A DNA stretch of 64,000 bases from CAYUWH01 sp964448615 (GTDB taxonomy: Bacteria > Patescibacteriota > Gracilibacteria > Peribacterales > Peribacteraceae), in NCBI GenBank assembly GCA_964448615.1, contig CAYUWH010000002.1:8584-72583 (forward strand), in the 5' to 3' direction. The notes under the pieces were generated by a model that saw only the letters and a program-made list of their open reading frames with translations, was not told the DNA's origin and ran no database searches. A program made the translations under genes and the position numbers. Within the stretch, counting starts at the first letter, position 1; each line of letters starts with the position of its first letter. Of this stretch, positions 32,941-41,369 are shown in pieces.

Positions 32941-33008
32941 TAGTATTTAGTATCTTCGTCATACTAAATACTAAATACTAGATACTAAATACTGAATACG
33001 TAATACTT
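32941..33008. repeat. AGTATTTAG-type repeat hairpin
   Basis: TAGTATTTAGTAT (32941-32953) pairs with ATACTAAATACTA (32961-32973) around a seven-base loop, and further tandem units (CTAAATACT, GATACTAAATACT) follow to 33008. It sits between two convergent stops, at 32931 and 33010. Confidence 0.85.
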
Positions 33009-33009
33009 A

Positions 33010-33396
33010 TCACGGTTTCTCCAAGCGTGCCGCCTTCCATCGTTTCTCCATCTTTCCGATACGATCGTGATCCAGTCCGAAGTGATGGCCGATTTCGTGG
33101 AGGAGCGTTTCGCGGATGACATGGGGAATTTCATCCGGTGACTCGGCAAATTCCTCGATGTTCTGCTGAAAGAGCGTGATCTTATCGAGGAGTTTGCCGC
33201 TGAAGTCGCGATTCCATTCCGTAAACGGCACTCCTTCATAGAGACCTAAAAGAGATCTGCTGCCCTTGCGTACGCCATGGTGTGACCCGGGAAGTGGTTC
33301 GACGCAGACGGCAACGCCCTCCAGCTTTTCCCGAAATTGCGGCGGGAGCGACTCGATCGTTTTGTCTATGAGCCTCTGAAATTCCTGCGTCTCCAT
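33010..33396 (-). CDS. Zincin-family metallopeptidase (PF06262-like)
   Basis: A 128-residue small metallopeptidase-like protein. The motif HEIGHHFGLDHDRI gives His-Glu-x-x-His plus the third ligand (His or Asp) six residues on, the layout of the PF06262 possible Zn-peptidase family, which is common in bacteria but uncharacterised. No signal peptide, so it is cytoplasmic. The TATACT seven bases before the ATG gives a leaderless promoter. It converges on the gene at 31348. Confidence 0.85.
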   Translation of the reverse strand: METQEFQRLIDKTIESLPPQFREKLEGVAVCVEPLPGSHHGVRKGSRSLLGLYEGVPFTEWNRDFSGKLLDKITLFQQNIEEFAESPDEIPHVIRETLLHEIGHHFGLDHDRIGKMEKRWKAARLEKP

Positions 33397-33403
33397 CTTC
33401 TAC

Positions 33404-33409
33404 AGTATA
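33404..33409 (-). promoter_or_regulatory. -10 element of the gene at 33010-33396
   Basis: TATACT on the minus strand, seven bases before the ATG. Confidence 0.6.
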
Positions 33410-33432
33410 GACCTCTCATTTGTACATACATT

Positions 33433-33468
33433 AAAAAACCGCCCCTCGATTTCACTCGGGGCGGTTTT
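33433..33468 (-). terminator. Rho-independent terminator of the Hcp-like gene
   Basis: AAAACCGCCCC (33435-33445) pairs with GGGGCGGTTTT (33458-33468); on the minus strand the stem ends in a run of T. It lies 14 bases past the Hcp-like stop. Confidence 0.85.
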
Positions 33469-33481
33469 CATTTTTACCGTA

Positions 33482-34072
33482 TTAGATCTTCTTATTTGCT
33501 TTCACATCGTACCCAGCCTTTACGGGTGCAGCTGCTGATCCATCGGCCCTGGTCGGTGTGTACTCAAATTCGATTTTGCCGAAGTTCAGCGAGAAGCTGT
33601 CCGTCGGAACTGCTCCCGAGCTGCCTCCGCTCTGATACGAAGAAATCAGGACATCTTCGAGTTTGACTTTGTAGAACTCCACCTGCTTATCGCCCGATTT
33701 GCGGACCGTAAGCGTGGCGCTCTTGATATGCTCTCCCGTCGCAGCCTTGAGCATCAGCATCGGGGAAGATTTGTCGGCGTTTTTCATAAAGTGAAAGTCG
33801 TGCACAGACACTTTACCTGCACCACCACCACCGGCCCTAGGCGATCCTCCCATGACGATGCCGGGATTCGTCGCACCCCAGCTGAAGGACGAGATTTCGA
33901 TTTCTCCCTTGTGTTTGCTATCCGAGGACTCTCCTTCCACTCCATCGAGCTTCAGGAAGTAGTCAACCGAAGCAGCACCTGCTGTCGGCACGCTCTGCTC
34001 AGCAGGAACATTTGCCAAAACCAATCCTGCGATCAGCGTGCTGCCGAGCAAGATGCCTAACAATTTTTTCAT
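33482..34072 (-). CDS. Exported Hcp-family protein (type VI tube-like)
   Basis: A 196-residue protein with an N-terminal signal peptide (MKKLLGILLGSTL to about residue 25) followed by an Hcp1-type domain: YFLKLDGVEGESSDSKHKG, EIEISSFSWG, VHDFHFMKNADKSSPMLM, and VEFYKVKLEDVLISSYQ. Hcp subunits form hexameric rings of type VI secretion tubes, but this one is Sec-exported and no other T6SS gene is visible nearby. A Gly/Ala-rich segment lies between strands. The role is unknown; single exported Hcp-like proteins occur in several bacteria. ATG at 34072 starts the signal peptide. A longer frame open to 34105 begins inside the intergenic space. Confidence 0.85.
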   Translation of the reverse strand: MKKLLGILLGSTLIAGLVLANVPAEQSVPTAGAASVDYFLKLDGVEGESSDSKHKGEIEISSFSWGATNPGIVMGGSPRAGGGGAGKVSVHDFHFMKNADKSSPMLMLKAATGEHIKSATLTVRKSGDKQVEFYKVKLEDVLISSYQSGGSSGAVPTDSFSLNFGKIEFEYTPTRADGSAAAPVKAGYDVKANKKI

Positions 34073-34132
34073 GGTATGAAAAAAGTAAGAAATAAAGAAT
34101 GGCAAGGTACATCAGAATTTGTCCCTATACAA

Positions 34133-34390
34133 CTATCTGATCTTCTTTTTGCGCTTGAGCCAATCCATCAATTTCTTGCCGTACTCTCTCAGGCGTTTGG
34201 GAATCAGGAACCCGAGACCAAGCAATTCCAGGCCCACGATGATGAGCCAGGCGCCGGGCGTGAGGGGGGTCACCAGCGCAAAGAGACCGATCAGCAGGCA
34301 GAGTGCGCCGAGGATGTTCTTGAGCACGCGAAGCACCTGGAATTTTTTCGGTAAAGTGGCTGGGATCGGCACCCGGAGCCCGCTTTCCAC
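34133..34390 (-). CDS. Small membrane protein of the PGPGW type
   Basis: An 85-residue protein with two hydrophobic segments containing the signature LTPGAWLIIVGLELLGLGF and a basic tail (KRLREYGKKLMDWLKRKKK). It belongs to the PGPGW transmembrane family, of unknown function, often near envelope genes. The start is probably the GTG at 34390; TGTGCT six bases before it may be the -10. Confidence 0.75.
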   Translation of the reverse strand: MESGLRVPIPATLPKKFQVLRVLKNILGALCLLIGLFALVTPLTPGAWLIIVGLELLGLGFLIPKRLREYGKKLMDWLKRKKKIR

Positions 34391-34450
34391 ATAGAAAGCA
34401 CAATGTCCATGCAGGGGGATGCGCGCTGAGTATACACGCTCTCTTTGTGT

Positions 34451-35038
34451 TTACAGTATCTTGAACGATTCCATCATGCGTTCGACCACCGGGTACAGGA
34501 TTTGCGAATCAAAAGAATTAAGATGATCTTGCCCGCACGCGGTTCCCTGCTTGCAAAGACGTAAGGACAGCATCAGGTTATAGCATCGCTTGTCTTTCGA
34601 TGTGCCATAGGCGATGTAGCGTTGTTCTTGGCGCGACCCAACCGTCGTACTGGTCCCTTTATAGAATTTTTTATCGCCCAGGGTGATAGTTTTTGCATTT
34701 ACGAAACGCGCACACGGAGCATAGCTCGTCTCGATAAAGAGCAGGCCGCTCAAAAAAGTCGTGCCTTTCGCAAAATTTTCAGGCGTGATGATCGCCGTCC
34801 CGGCACGTTGGCGATAGGTCAGCGGAGAACGTGCGTGCTCCTCGACGGTCCATCCTTCCGGATACTTGATGGAATATCCTTCTGCGGTATTGGTATAGGT
34901 CTGCGTGAGAGCATTGCGATCCGGTGCAGGAGAAGAAGCCACGGAAGAGGCGGCGGTTGTTTCTTTTGGCGGTATCACTTCCGCGTTGCAGGCAGTTAGC
35001 GCAAAGGGGAGCAACCAAAGGATGAATCGTCGCTTCAT
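34451..35038 (-). CDS. Lipoprotein, PsbP-like domain
   Basis: A 195-residue lipoprotein with lipobox LTAC (Cys17; FALTACNAEV). After a Ser/Ala/Pro linker, residues about 45-90 (NTAEGYSIKYPEGWTVEE) resemble the start of PsbP/DUF-type domains found in many bacterial lipoproteins; four further cysteines lie toward the C-terminus and may form disulfides. The function is not known. The start at 35038 follows TATACT by six bases, and the upstream frame that begins at 35092 is thus not used. Confidence 0.7.
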   Translation of the reverse strand: MKRRFILWLLPFALTACNAEVIPPKETTAASSVASSPAPDRNALTQTYTNTAEGYSIKYPEGWTVEEHARSPLTYRQRAGTAIITPENFAKGTTFLSGLLFIETSYAPCARFVNAKTITLGDKKFYKGTSTTVGSRQEQRYIAYGTSKDKRCYNLMLSLRLCKQGTACGQDHLNSFDSQILYPVVERMMESFKIL

Positions 35039-35044
35039 ACGATG

Positions 35045-35050
35045 AGTATA
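35045..35050 (-). promoter_or_regulatory. -10 element of the lipoprotein gene at 34451-35038
   Basis: TATACT on the minus strand, six bases before the ATG. Confidence 0.65.
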
Positions 35051-35179
35051 GCAGTTATCACTCGTTCTCATAAAAACAAGGACTTCTGACACATCCCCGC
35101 ATGAGAAGCGTCAAACATTTCGGATGCAGTGAACGCATCTTTATCGTTCATTCTCGCTTATTTCTTCCCCATCTTCTTT

Positions 35180-35761
35180 ATGAAATCATCATTCCTTGCT
35201 TCAAGAGCTGCACGCATAGGCGTCTCGCTTGCCACGGGGGCGCTTGCCCTCACGACTTCGGGAGCGGCACTTGCCGGAAATTACTCCGGCACGCAGTTCG
35301 GCGGTTATAACAATAATGATTGCGGTACGCAGCAATACAGCGACTGCAACAATAACAACAACTTCGGCGGTTATAACAATGATGACTGCGGCAACAACAA
35401 TTCTCACTGGTTGAGTGGCTTTAACTTCGGCGGCTCCGATTCGTGTGGCAATGGCAGCAATGTCGGTGGGTTTGATTTCGATGACTATTGCCAGAACGGT
35501 AATGGCAATCATGTCGGCGGTTTCGGCGGCTTCGACTTCAATCCGTTCAATGACAATAATGGCGGCTCCCAGAGCGCAAATGTCGACGCAAATGCCAACA
35601 CCACAGTAAACAGCGAAATCAATGCGGCATCTGTGAATGACGTGAATGTGTCGCAGGACGGAGGATTCCTCCAGGATGCAGATGTTGATGCTAACGCTGA
35701 GACCAATGTGAACAGCGAAATCAATGCAGCCTCGGAGAACAATGTGTCCGTGAGCCAGTAA
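35180..35761 (+). CDS. Exported Asn/Gly-rich protein with two C-terminal repeats
   Basis: A 193-residue exported protein. Residues 1-32 are a signal peptide (ATGALALTTSGAALA). Residues 33-130 are Asn, Gly, Asp, Cys and Phe rich with FGGYNN, DCGNN and VGGF units. The last 62 residues hold two copies of a 24-residue unit (DANANTTVNSEINAAS, then VNDVNVSQ), the second with VDANAETNVNSEINAAS, joined by DGGFLQDA. The tight Asn/Val alternation is suggestive of a beta-stacking, possibly curlin-like fold, but the curlin consensus is not matched. Likely a surface or matrix protein. A strong terminator follows the stop. The frame is open to 35129; the ATG at 35180 is where the signal peptide begins. Confidence 0.75.
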   Translation: MKSSFLASRAARIGVSLATGALALTTSGAALAGNYSGTQFGGYNNNDCGTQQYSDCNNNNNFGGYNNDDCGNNNSHWLSGFNFGGSDSCGNGSNVGGFDFDDYCQNGNGNHVGGFGGFDFNPFNDNNGGSQSANVDANANTTVNSEINAASVNDVNVSQDGGFLQDADVDANAETNVNSEINAASENNVSVSQ

Positions 35762-35780
35762 ATCCGATTATTGCCGGAAT

Positions 35781-35812
35781 AAAGGGGAAGGGTGTAGGCC
35801 CTTCCCCTTTAG
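35781..35812 (+). terminator. Rho-independent terminator of the Asn/Gly-rich gene
   Basis: A 12-bp stem AAAGGGGAAGGG (35781-35792) with 35799-35810 and a six-base loop, followed by T-rich sequence. Confidence 0.8.
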
Positions 35813-35876
35813 TATTGAGTATATGGTATTAAGTATTTAGCACGCCTAATTTCCCAGATACTAAATACTTAATACT
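35811..35876. repeat. AGTATTTAG-type repeat hairpin
   Basis: GTATTAAGTATTTAG (35826-35840) pairs exactly with CTAAATACTTAATAC (35861-35875), with a 20-base loop. It lies between two convergent genes and carries the same AGTATTTAG unit as the hairpin at 32941. Confidence 0.85.
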
Positions 35877-37060
35877 CATTCCACCCACAGCAACATGCTC
35901 TTCAGATAGTCCACTTCCGGGTGATAGAGATTTACCGGATGGTCGAGCGCTTGGCGGTGCCGTTGCAGGATTCTGACCTCGCGCTTCGCTTGGCGTGCGG
36001 CATGGAACACGATGGTCTGGAACAGTTGTGCGTCCACTTGGTATGAGCAGGAACACGTGAGAAGCAAGCTGCCGGAGGGCAGCGACTGCAACGCAAGGCG
36101 GTTTAAGTCCGTGTAGGCATGTTGCGCCTGCGAGAGGTCGCTGGAGCGTTTGGCAAAAGCGGGAGGATCGAGAATGATGAAGTCGTAGTTGTGCGGGAAG
36201 GGCGTGCTGCGAAGGAAATGAAACGCATCCTGCACATAGGTGCCGAATTGATCTTCTCCGAAATTATTGAGTTTGCGATGCTCCTGGGCGCGCTCGATCG
36301 CGGCATGGTCGTAGTCCACCGCATCGGCATGCTTCGCGCCTCCCGCGAGTGCGGAAAGGGAGAAGCCCGCGACGTAGCTGCAGCAATCGAGGACGGTTCG
36401 GCCTTCCGCAAATTGTCGGACGAGCGACCGCATTTCCCGCTGATCCAGAAAGAGTCCCGTCTTCTGACTTCCTTCCAATTGGATCAAATACTTGAGCCCG
36501 CGTTCCGTAATGGGAATCACGGGTTCGGCCTGGCCCTTCGCCCAGCCCTCGATGGCATCGAGTCCTTCTTTCTTGCGTGCGGGTCCGGTCGATTTTTCAA
36601 AGATCGCGCGCGGCTTGCAGAGCTCCTGCAGCGTCTCGATCACCCAATCTTTCAAGCGCTCCATGCCTAAGGTCGTGATTTGGATTACCAGAATATCGGC
36701 GTATTGATCCACGATCAGGCCCGGTACGCTGTCTCCTTCGGCATTGATCAGGCGGAAGCCCGTCGTCTCTTCTTTGGCGAAGAACGCTTTGCGCATCCCG
36801 ATGGCCTGCGTCATATGCCGCTTGAGCGTCTCTAAAGGATCACCCTCTTCGAATGCGATCGCACGGGCGGAGATGTAAGCTTTCGTATTGAGCGTGGCGT
36901 AGCAGAGGAACTCGCCGTCATGCGCTCGCACCTCGACGATCGAGCCGTTTTTGATCTCCGGCAGTTTGTCGAATGCGTTCTGATAAATGGCGTGATGCCT
37001 GTTTTTCAGGTGCACCTCGCGACCGGCTTTGACGGTGACAATGGGGTAGAGTGAAGCCAT
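35876..37060 (-). CDS. 23S rRNA methyltransferase of the RlmI/RlmK class
   Basis: SAM-dependent rRNA methyltransferase of 394 residues. Residues 1-75 form a PUA RNA-binding domain (VKAGREVHLKNRHHAIYQNAF), followed by an EEHUB-like linker and a Rossmann methyltransferase domain with DCCSYVAGFSLSALAGGA, FIILDPPAFAKRSSDL and LLTCSCSYQVDAQLF. These match RlmI, which makes m5C1962 in 23S rRNA; other members act on G or are unknown, so I give no symbol. Converges on the Asn/Gly-rich gene. TATACT eight bases before the ATG is a plausible leaderless promoter. Confidence 0.9.
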   Translation of the reverse strand: MASLYPIVTVKAGREVHLKNRHHAIYQNAFDKLPEIKNGSIVEVRAHDGEFLCYATLNTKAYISARAIAFEEGDPLETLKRHMTQAIGMRKAFFAKEETTGFRLINAEGDSVPGLIVDQYADILVIQITTLGMERLKDWVIETLQELCKPRAIFEKSTGPARKKEGLDAIEGWAKGQAEPVIPITERGLKYLIQLEGSQKTGLFLDQREMRSLVRQFAEGRTVLDCCSYVAGFSLSALAGGAKHADAVDYDHAAIERAQEHRKLNNFGEDQFGTYVQDAFHFLRSTPFPHNYDFIILDPPAFAKRSSDLSQAQHAYTDLNRLALQSLPSGSLLLTCSCSYQVDAQLFQTIVFHAARQAKREVRILQRHRQALDHPVNLYHPEVDYLKSMLLWVE

Positions 37061-37068
37061 AGAGGGGG

Positions 37069-37074
37069 AGTATA
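37069..37074 (-). promoter_or_regulatory. -10 element of the RlmI-like gene
   Basis: TATACT on the minus strand, eight bases before the ATG at 37060. Confidence 0.6.
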
Positions 37075-37090
37075 CCAGAGTTGTGTGTTA

Positions 37091-37116
37091 CAGCGGAAAG
37101 CCATGGCTTTCCGCTG
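37091..37116. repeat. Perfect 26-bp palindrome (CGGA-N12-TCCG family)
   Basis: Arm CAGCGGAAAGCCA followed directly by its reverse complement, between the divergent RlmI-like and topoisomerase genes, close to both promoters. Confidence 0.88.
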
Positions 37117-37143
37117 CTCGAAGGTTGTGCCAAACTGCAGAGC

Positions 37144-38169
37144 ATGGCAGTCAGGCTTGTCCGCACTACCGATATCTCGCCAGGCATCCGGCGCCTCAAG
37201 AAGGGCAAAGGATTCACGTATGCCGATCCCAAAGGAAGGCCGGTCCGCGATGCTGCGACGCTCAAGCGCATTGCGTCGCTCGTGCTGCCTCCTGCTTGGA
37301 AAGATGTGTGGATCTGCACGGAGCCCAAGGGGCATCTCCAGGCGACCGGCATCGATGCGCGCGGACGCAAGCAGTACCGGTATCATCCGCAGTGGCGCAT
37401 CGATCGCGATCTCGAAAAGTACGAACGGATGATTCCGTTTGCCAAAGCTCTGCCCATGATCCGCGCACACGTCGAACAAGATCTGACGAAGAAAGGACTG
37501 CCGCGCGAAAAAGTGTTGGCGACCGTCGTGCGCTTGCTGGAAGAAACGCTCATTCGTATCGGCAACGAGGAATATATGAAAGCCAACAAGAGTTACGGAC
37601 TTACCACCATGCGCAACAAACAAGTGAGCGTAAAAGGCTCTCGCATCGAGTTTAACTTCAAGGGGAAAAGCGGGAAGTACCACGATATCAAAATCGAAGA
37701 CCCGCAGATCGCGCACATCGTCGCGCGCTGCAGAGCGTTGCAGGGGGATGAGCTTTTTGAGTACATCGATGACGATGGCAGGACGCACGATATTACGGCT
37801 GCCGATGTGAATGCTTACTTGCGGGAAATCAGTGGTTCGACGTTTACAGCGAAAGATTTCCGCACGTGGTCCGGCACCGTTCATGCGGCGCTGCTTTTGA
37901 ACAATTTGCCATGTGCCACAACCAAAGAAGCGAAGCGCAGCATCGTGCGGGCGATCGAAGAAGTGGCCCGGAAGCTCGGCAATACGCCCGCCGTCTGCCG
38001 CAAGAGTTACGTGCATCCTGTGATTTTGGATCACTACCTGGAGCAGGATTTGCATCATGGTTTGCGCAAGCACATGCGTGCCGCCAAGGGTATGCCCGTC
38101 GGACTGACACTTGGAGAACAGGCGGTGATGCAGTATCTGGAGGAATGTCTCTTCCGTGGCAAGAAATAA
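37144..38169 (+). CDS. DNA topoisomerase IB (poxvirus-like)
   Basis: A 341-residue type IB topoisomerase. The N-terminal region (ISPGIRRLKKGKGFTYAD) and the LPPAWKDVWICTEPKGHLQATGID segment are typical, followed by KDFRTW (238-242, catalytic Arg) and the nucleophile Tyr289 in CRKSYVHP. It relaxes supercoils through a 3'-phosphotyrosyl intermediate. Bacterial members are scattered and of mixed role, often with Ku/LigD or stress functions. The ATG at 37144 starts the domain; the frame is open to 37081. The gene is divergent from the RlmI-like gene. Confidence 0.92.
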   Translation: MAVRLVRTTDISPGIRRLKKGKGFTYADPKGRPVRDAATLKRIASLVLPPAWKDVWICTEPKGHLQATGIDARGRKQYRYHPQWRIDRDLEKYERMIPFAKALPMIRAHVEQDLTKKGLPREKVLATVVRLLEETLIRIGNEEYMKANKSYGLTTMRNKQVSVKGSRIEFNFKGKSGKYHDIKIEDPQIAHIVARCRALQGDELFEYIDDDGRTHDITAADVNAYLREISGSTFTAKDFRTWSGTVHAALLLNNLPCATTKEAKRSIVRAIEEVARKLGNTPAVCRKSYVHPVILDHYLEQDLHHGLRKHMRAAKGMPVGLTLGEQAVMQYLEECLFRGKK

Positions 38170-38208
38170 TTGCATGGCAATCGCTTGCGGAAGAAAGAGC
38201 GGGGCTTC

Positions 38209-39135
38209 ATGCTGTCCGACGTGCGTCGCTCCGATATCGCTTCCTGGATTCTTGGTTGTATCTTCGTCGCGTTGGCGGGCGGGTTCGTCGCCAGTCAATG
38301 GAACCGGCTCTTTCCGTGCTCGTTCACCATTGCCTACAGCATCGGTGCGATCGATCCGAGATTTTCCATTTCGCGGGAGGAATTTGCAGCACAAGTCGAG
38401 GCCGCAGCGAACATGTGGGAGACGAGCGTGAAGAAACCCCTGTTCAGGGAAGTCCCGTCTGGAGGAATGGTGGTCAGCGCCGTGTATGATTATCGCCAGG
38501 AAGCGCAGGAGAAAATGAAGGAGCTCGGCATCAAGGCTGATGAAGGAAGGCAATCACTGGAACAATCCAGGCAAAAATACGAGAGCCTTCGGCAAGAAGT
38601 CGATATGAAGCAAAACGCGTACCAGGCCTTGGTTGCTGCCTATGATACAAAGAAAGCGGAATACGACGCGCTCCTCCGTGCGGCCGAAGCCCGTGGCGGC
38701 ATGACCTCCGATGAGATAGCGCGCGCAGAGTCGATGCGTCAATCGTTGAATGCATCCGCGACGACCATCAACACGCGGCGCGAGGAATTGAATCAGATCA
38801 TTGCACAATTGAATGCGCTCGTGACGGTGCTCAATGCACTCGGCCTCGAAACGAATAGTACGATTCAAGATTACAACGCGGTGGGAGACGTACTGCATGA
38901 TCAATTTGACGCAGGATTGTTCACGCGGGATTTCCTCCATACGAAAATCGAAATATTCGCCTTCAATGACCAGGAAGAACTGAAGCGATTACTCATGCAC
39001 GAACTGGGTCATGCGCTGGGCGTCGAGCATGTCGCGGATAGCGGTGCGGTGATGTACTACCTCAATCTCAGAGATAATCCGACGCTGACGCCCGCGGATA
39101 TCGATGCGCTCAAGGGACAGTGCAACATCCGATAG
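38209..39135 (+). CDS. Membrane-anchored matrixin-type metalloprotease with coiled coil
   Basis: A 308-residue protein (ATG at 38209; the frame also extends to a TTG at 38170). A transmembrane helix near residues 12-32 anchors it; residues about 75-215 form a long Glu/Gln/Lys-rich coiled coil; the C-terminus holds the zinc site HELGHALGVEHVADSGAVMYY, the HExxHxxGxxH pattern of M10 matrixins, followed by a proper Met-turn. It is probably a surface protease. It starts 40 bases after topIB, on the same strand, and is probably co-transcribed. Confidence 0.85.
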   Translation: MLSDVRRSDIASWILGCIFVALAGGFVASQWNRLFPCSFTIAYSIGAIDPRFSISREEFAAQVEAAANMWETSVKKPLFREVPSGGMVVSAVYDYRQEAQEKMKELGIKADEGRQSLEQSRQKYESLRQEVDMKQNAYQALVAAYDTKKAEYDALLRAAEARGGMTSDEIARAESMRQSLNASATTINTRREELNQIIAQLNALVTVLNALGLETNSTIQDYNAVGDVLHDQFDAGLFTRDFLHTKIEIFAFNDQEELKRLLMHELGHALGVEHVADSGAVMYYLNLRDNPTLTPADIDALKGQCNIR

Positions 39136-39185
39136 GCCAGATTCTTTTTTTGCACTCCGAGGCAAAAGAGCACAGAATAGATTGC

Positions 39186-39848
39186 ATGGCATACGTTTCG
39201 GAGCTTCCGAAAGGGTTTTCCGTCGACGAGGGTATGATCGGGTATGCCCAGGTGCATCGGTTGTTCGCGGCGAGTAATGTGGGGCAGGAATTGAAAAACA
39301 GGACGCGCTTTTTGACCTTCAAGCCATCAGCGGTTCCCGAAGCGGAGTGGGGAGCCGAATTGGGCGCACAGGGAAATGGGTTGCAGCACTTGTGGGAATC
39401 GCATCGTGCCGCACGCGAGATACTGCTTCATGAACTGGAAGGTGACGCGCAGTGGCCGCAGGCGGATTTAGAGGCGATACAACTCGTGGCCCTGATGCAC
39501 GATTGGTCTGCACTGGAAACCGATCACTTGATGGCGGAGGTGCCGGTCTTCCATCCCAAACTTCCCGATACGTTACGAGCATTACTGCCGTCGATCATCA
39601 CCGATGCTGCCATGCGCAGCAGCATGGAGCGAGCGATTGATCGCGTCTTCGATGATCCTTCCAATGGTTTACTGGAAATGGTGCAGGCGGCTGAAGCGCT
39701 CGGTTACGGCGAGCTTATGCACTGGGCCTGGAAAAAGGGGAGCGCGATCAAGGGCGGATTCCAGGAGCATCTCCGCTACTTCGCACTACGTCTCTTTCTT
39801 GCGGCGATGCCGGGACTCTTTGCCGGCTCGCGCTTTGCCGCAGTCCGC
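39186..39848 (+). CDS. Hypothetical protein, cut by the assembly gap
   Basis: The first 221 residues of a soluble helical protein, ending at the N gap. The ATG at 39186 is preceded by CAGAAT seven bases before it. A segment (LVALMHDWSALETDHLM) looks faintly like the His-Asp motif of HD-type hydrolases; the other family features are not seen, so I do not name it. The C-terminal part is lost in the gap. Confidence 0.6.
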
Positions 39849-39948
39849 NNNNNNNNNNNNNNNNNNNNNNNNNNNNNNNNNNNNNNNNNNNNNNNNNNNN
39901 NNNNNNNNNNNNNNNNNNNNNNNNNNNNNNNNNNNNNNNNNNNNNNNN
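39849..39948. other. Assembly gap (100 N)
   Basis: Exactly one hundred undefined bases, a placeholder length in scaffolds, so the true distance is unknown. Reading frames that run through it, on either strand, are not real. Confidence 0.99.
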
Positions 39949-41258
39949 TTGATGCGATTTGCCGTATCAAGCGTGCCATCCCAGGGTGCCCACACAAAGC
40001 CACCTTCACCATCGAGAATCTTTTCCATATCAGAAAGTGATTCAACTTCATGCGTGTGACTGCGCAGATATTCCTCCGCCTGGGAGAGTAATTCGTTGTG
40101 AATATCTCCAAGTATCTGCTGCATAAAATCCTTTGTAATGTTCCCGATCGCTATTGCTTCCTTCGTCCCTGTGGTTCGGCGCGCAAGCATGACTTGCTGC
40201 TTTTCCAGATCCTTCGGACCAAGCTCAATACGTACAGGAACTCCCTTTACTTCCCATTCGTTAAATTTGAAGCCTGGCGATTTCTCGTCACGGTCGTCGA
40301 GATGTACGCGAATGTCTGGAAGTTCTTTCATCAAATTGCGGCAGGCTTGTAGTACTGTCTCGCGTTCGGTATCTGATTTATAAATCGGGACGATCACCAC
40401 TTGGATGGGCGCCACGTTCGGCGGAAGGCGAAGTCCTTTCTGGTCACCATGAACCACGATCATGGTGCCGATGATACGCGTTGAAAGCCCCCAGCTCGTT
40501 GTGTGTGGACTTTGCTGTTTGCCATCCTGGCCCAAAAACTTAATGCCGTACGCTGCTGAAAAATCGTTCCCTAGATGGTGTGAAGTGCCGGCTTGGATCG
40601 CTTTGCCATCGCGCGCGAGTGCTTCGGTGGAAAGTGTGTAGAGCGCGCCCGCAAATTTCTCATGCTCGGGTTTGCGGCCCTGGAGTACAGGCAGAGCGAG
40701 GAATTCCCGATCGAAATCGACGTACATCTGCAATGCGTCCTGCACCATTTTGGCTGCTTCTTCACTTGTCGTGTGTGCCGTATGGCCTTCCTGCCACAGG
40801 AATTCGAGCGTGCGTAAAAATGGGCGCGTGCGCATTTCCCATCGGACGACGTTCGCCCATTGATTTACTTTAAGGGGTAGATCACGGTATGACTGGATCC
40901 ACTTTGCAAACGTGGTGTAGATGACCGTTTCACTGGTGGGACGAATATAGAGTTTTTCCACCAGTTCTTTGCCGCCACCATGCGTTACGACCGCGCATTC
41001 TGGAGCGAAGCCTTCAATGTGATCCTTCTCCTTATTCATCACGGACTCTGGAATGAAGAGCGGGAAATAACAGTTTTGTACACCGAGCTCTTTAATGCGC
41101 CTATCAAGGTCTTTCTGGATATTTTCCCAGAGTGCATATCCGTAGGGTTTAAAAATGATGCATCCCTTCACGTCTGCATGCTCAGCAAGGTCTGCCTGAG
41201 CGATAACATCAAGATACCATTGAGGAAAATCCGTTGCTTGATCGGCAATGCGCTGCAT
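39949..41258 (-). CDS. proS: Prolyl-tRNA synthetase, archaeal/eukaryotic type (3' end in gap)
   Basis: Aminoacylates tRNA-Pro in the cytoplasm. The first 436 residues are present; the C-terminal part (usually a zinc-binding or extension domain) is lost in the gap. Motif 2 and motif 3 regions of class II synthetases are seen (RWEMRTRPFLRTLEFLWQEGHTAH and QAGTSHHLGNDFSAAYGI), followed by the anticodon-binding domain (PIQVVIVPIYKSDTERE). It lacks the editing (INS) domain of the bacterial type, so it is the ProS type 3 variant. TAGCAT lies six bases before the ATG. Confidence 0.93.
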
Positions 41259-41264
41259 AGTCCA

Positions 41265-41270
41265 ATGCTA
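41265..41270 (-). promoter_or_regulatory. -10 element of proS
   Basis: TAGCAT on the minus strand, six bases before the ATG at 41258. Confidence 0.45.
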
Positions 41271-41369
41271 GCAGATGAAGCGGTTCAAACAGAAGGGCCT
41301 TCTTTTTGCCCGAATTGCATCTCTTCTCCCTCTGTTTGGTAAAGCATGCTATACTCAGCCATCTCATTT

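Noticed and set aside
35201..35512. A minus-strand frame rich in Ile, Val and Ala opposite the Asn/Gly-rich gene
   Set aside because: It is the complement of repetitive Asn/Gly codons; no start signal.
37006..38553. A 515-codon minus-strand open frame across the topoisomerase gene
   Set aside because: Antisense to topIB; no domain and biased composition.
39786..40040. Proteins read through the run of N on both strands
   Set aside because: They are artefacts of the 100-base placeholder; the gap length is unknown.
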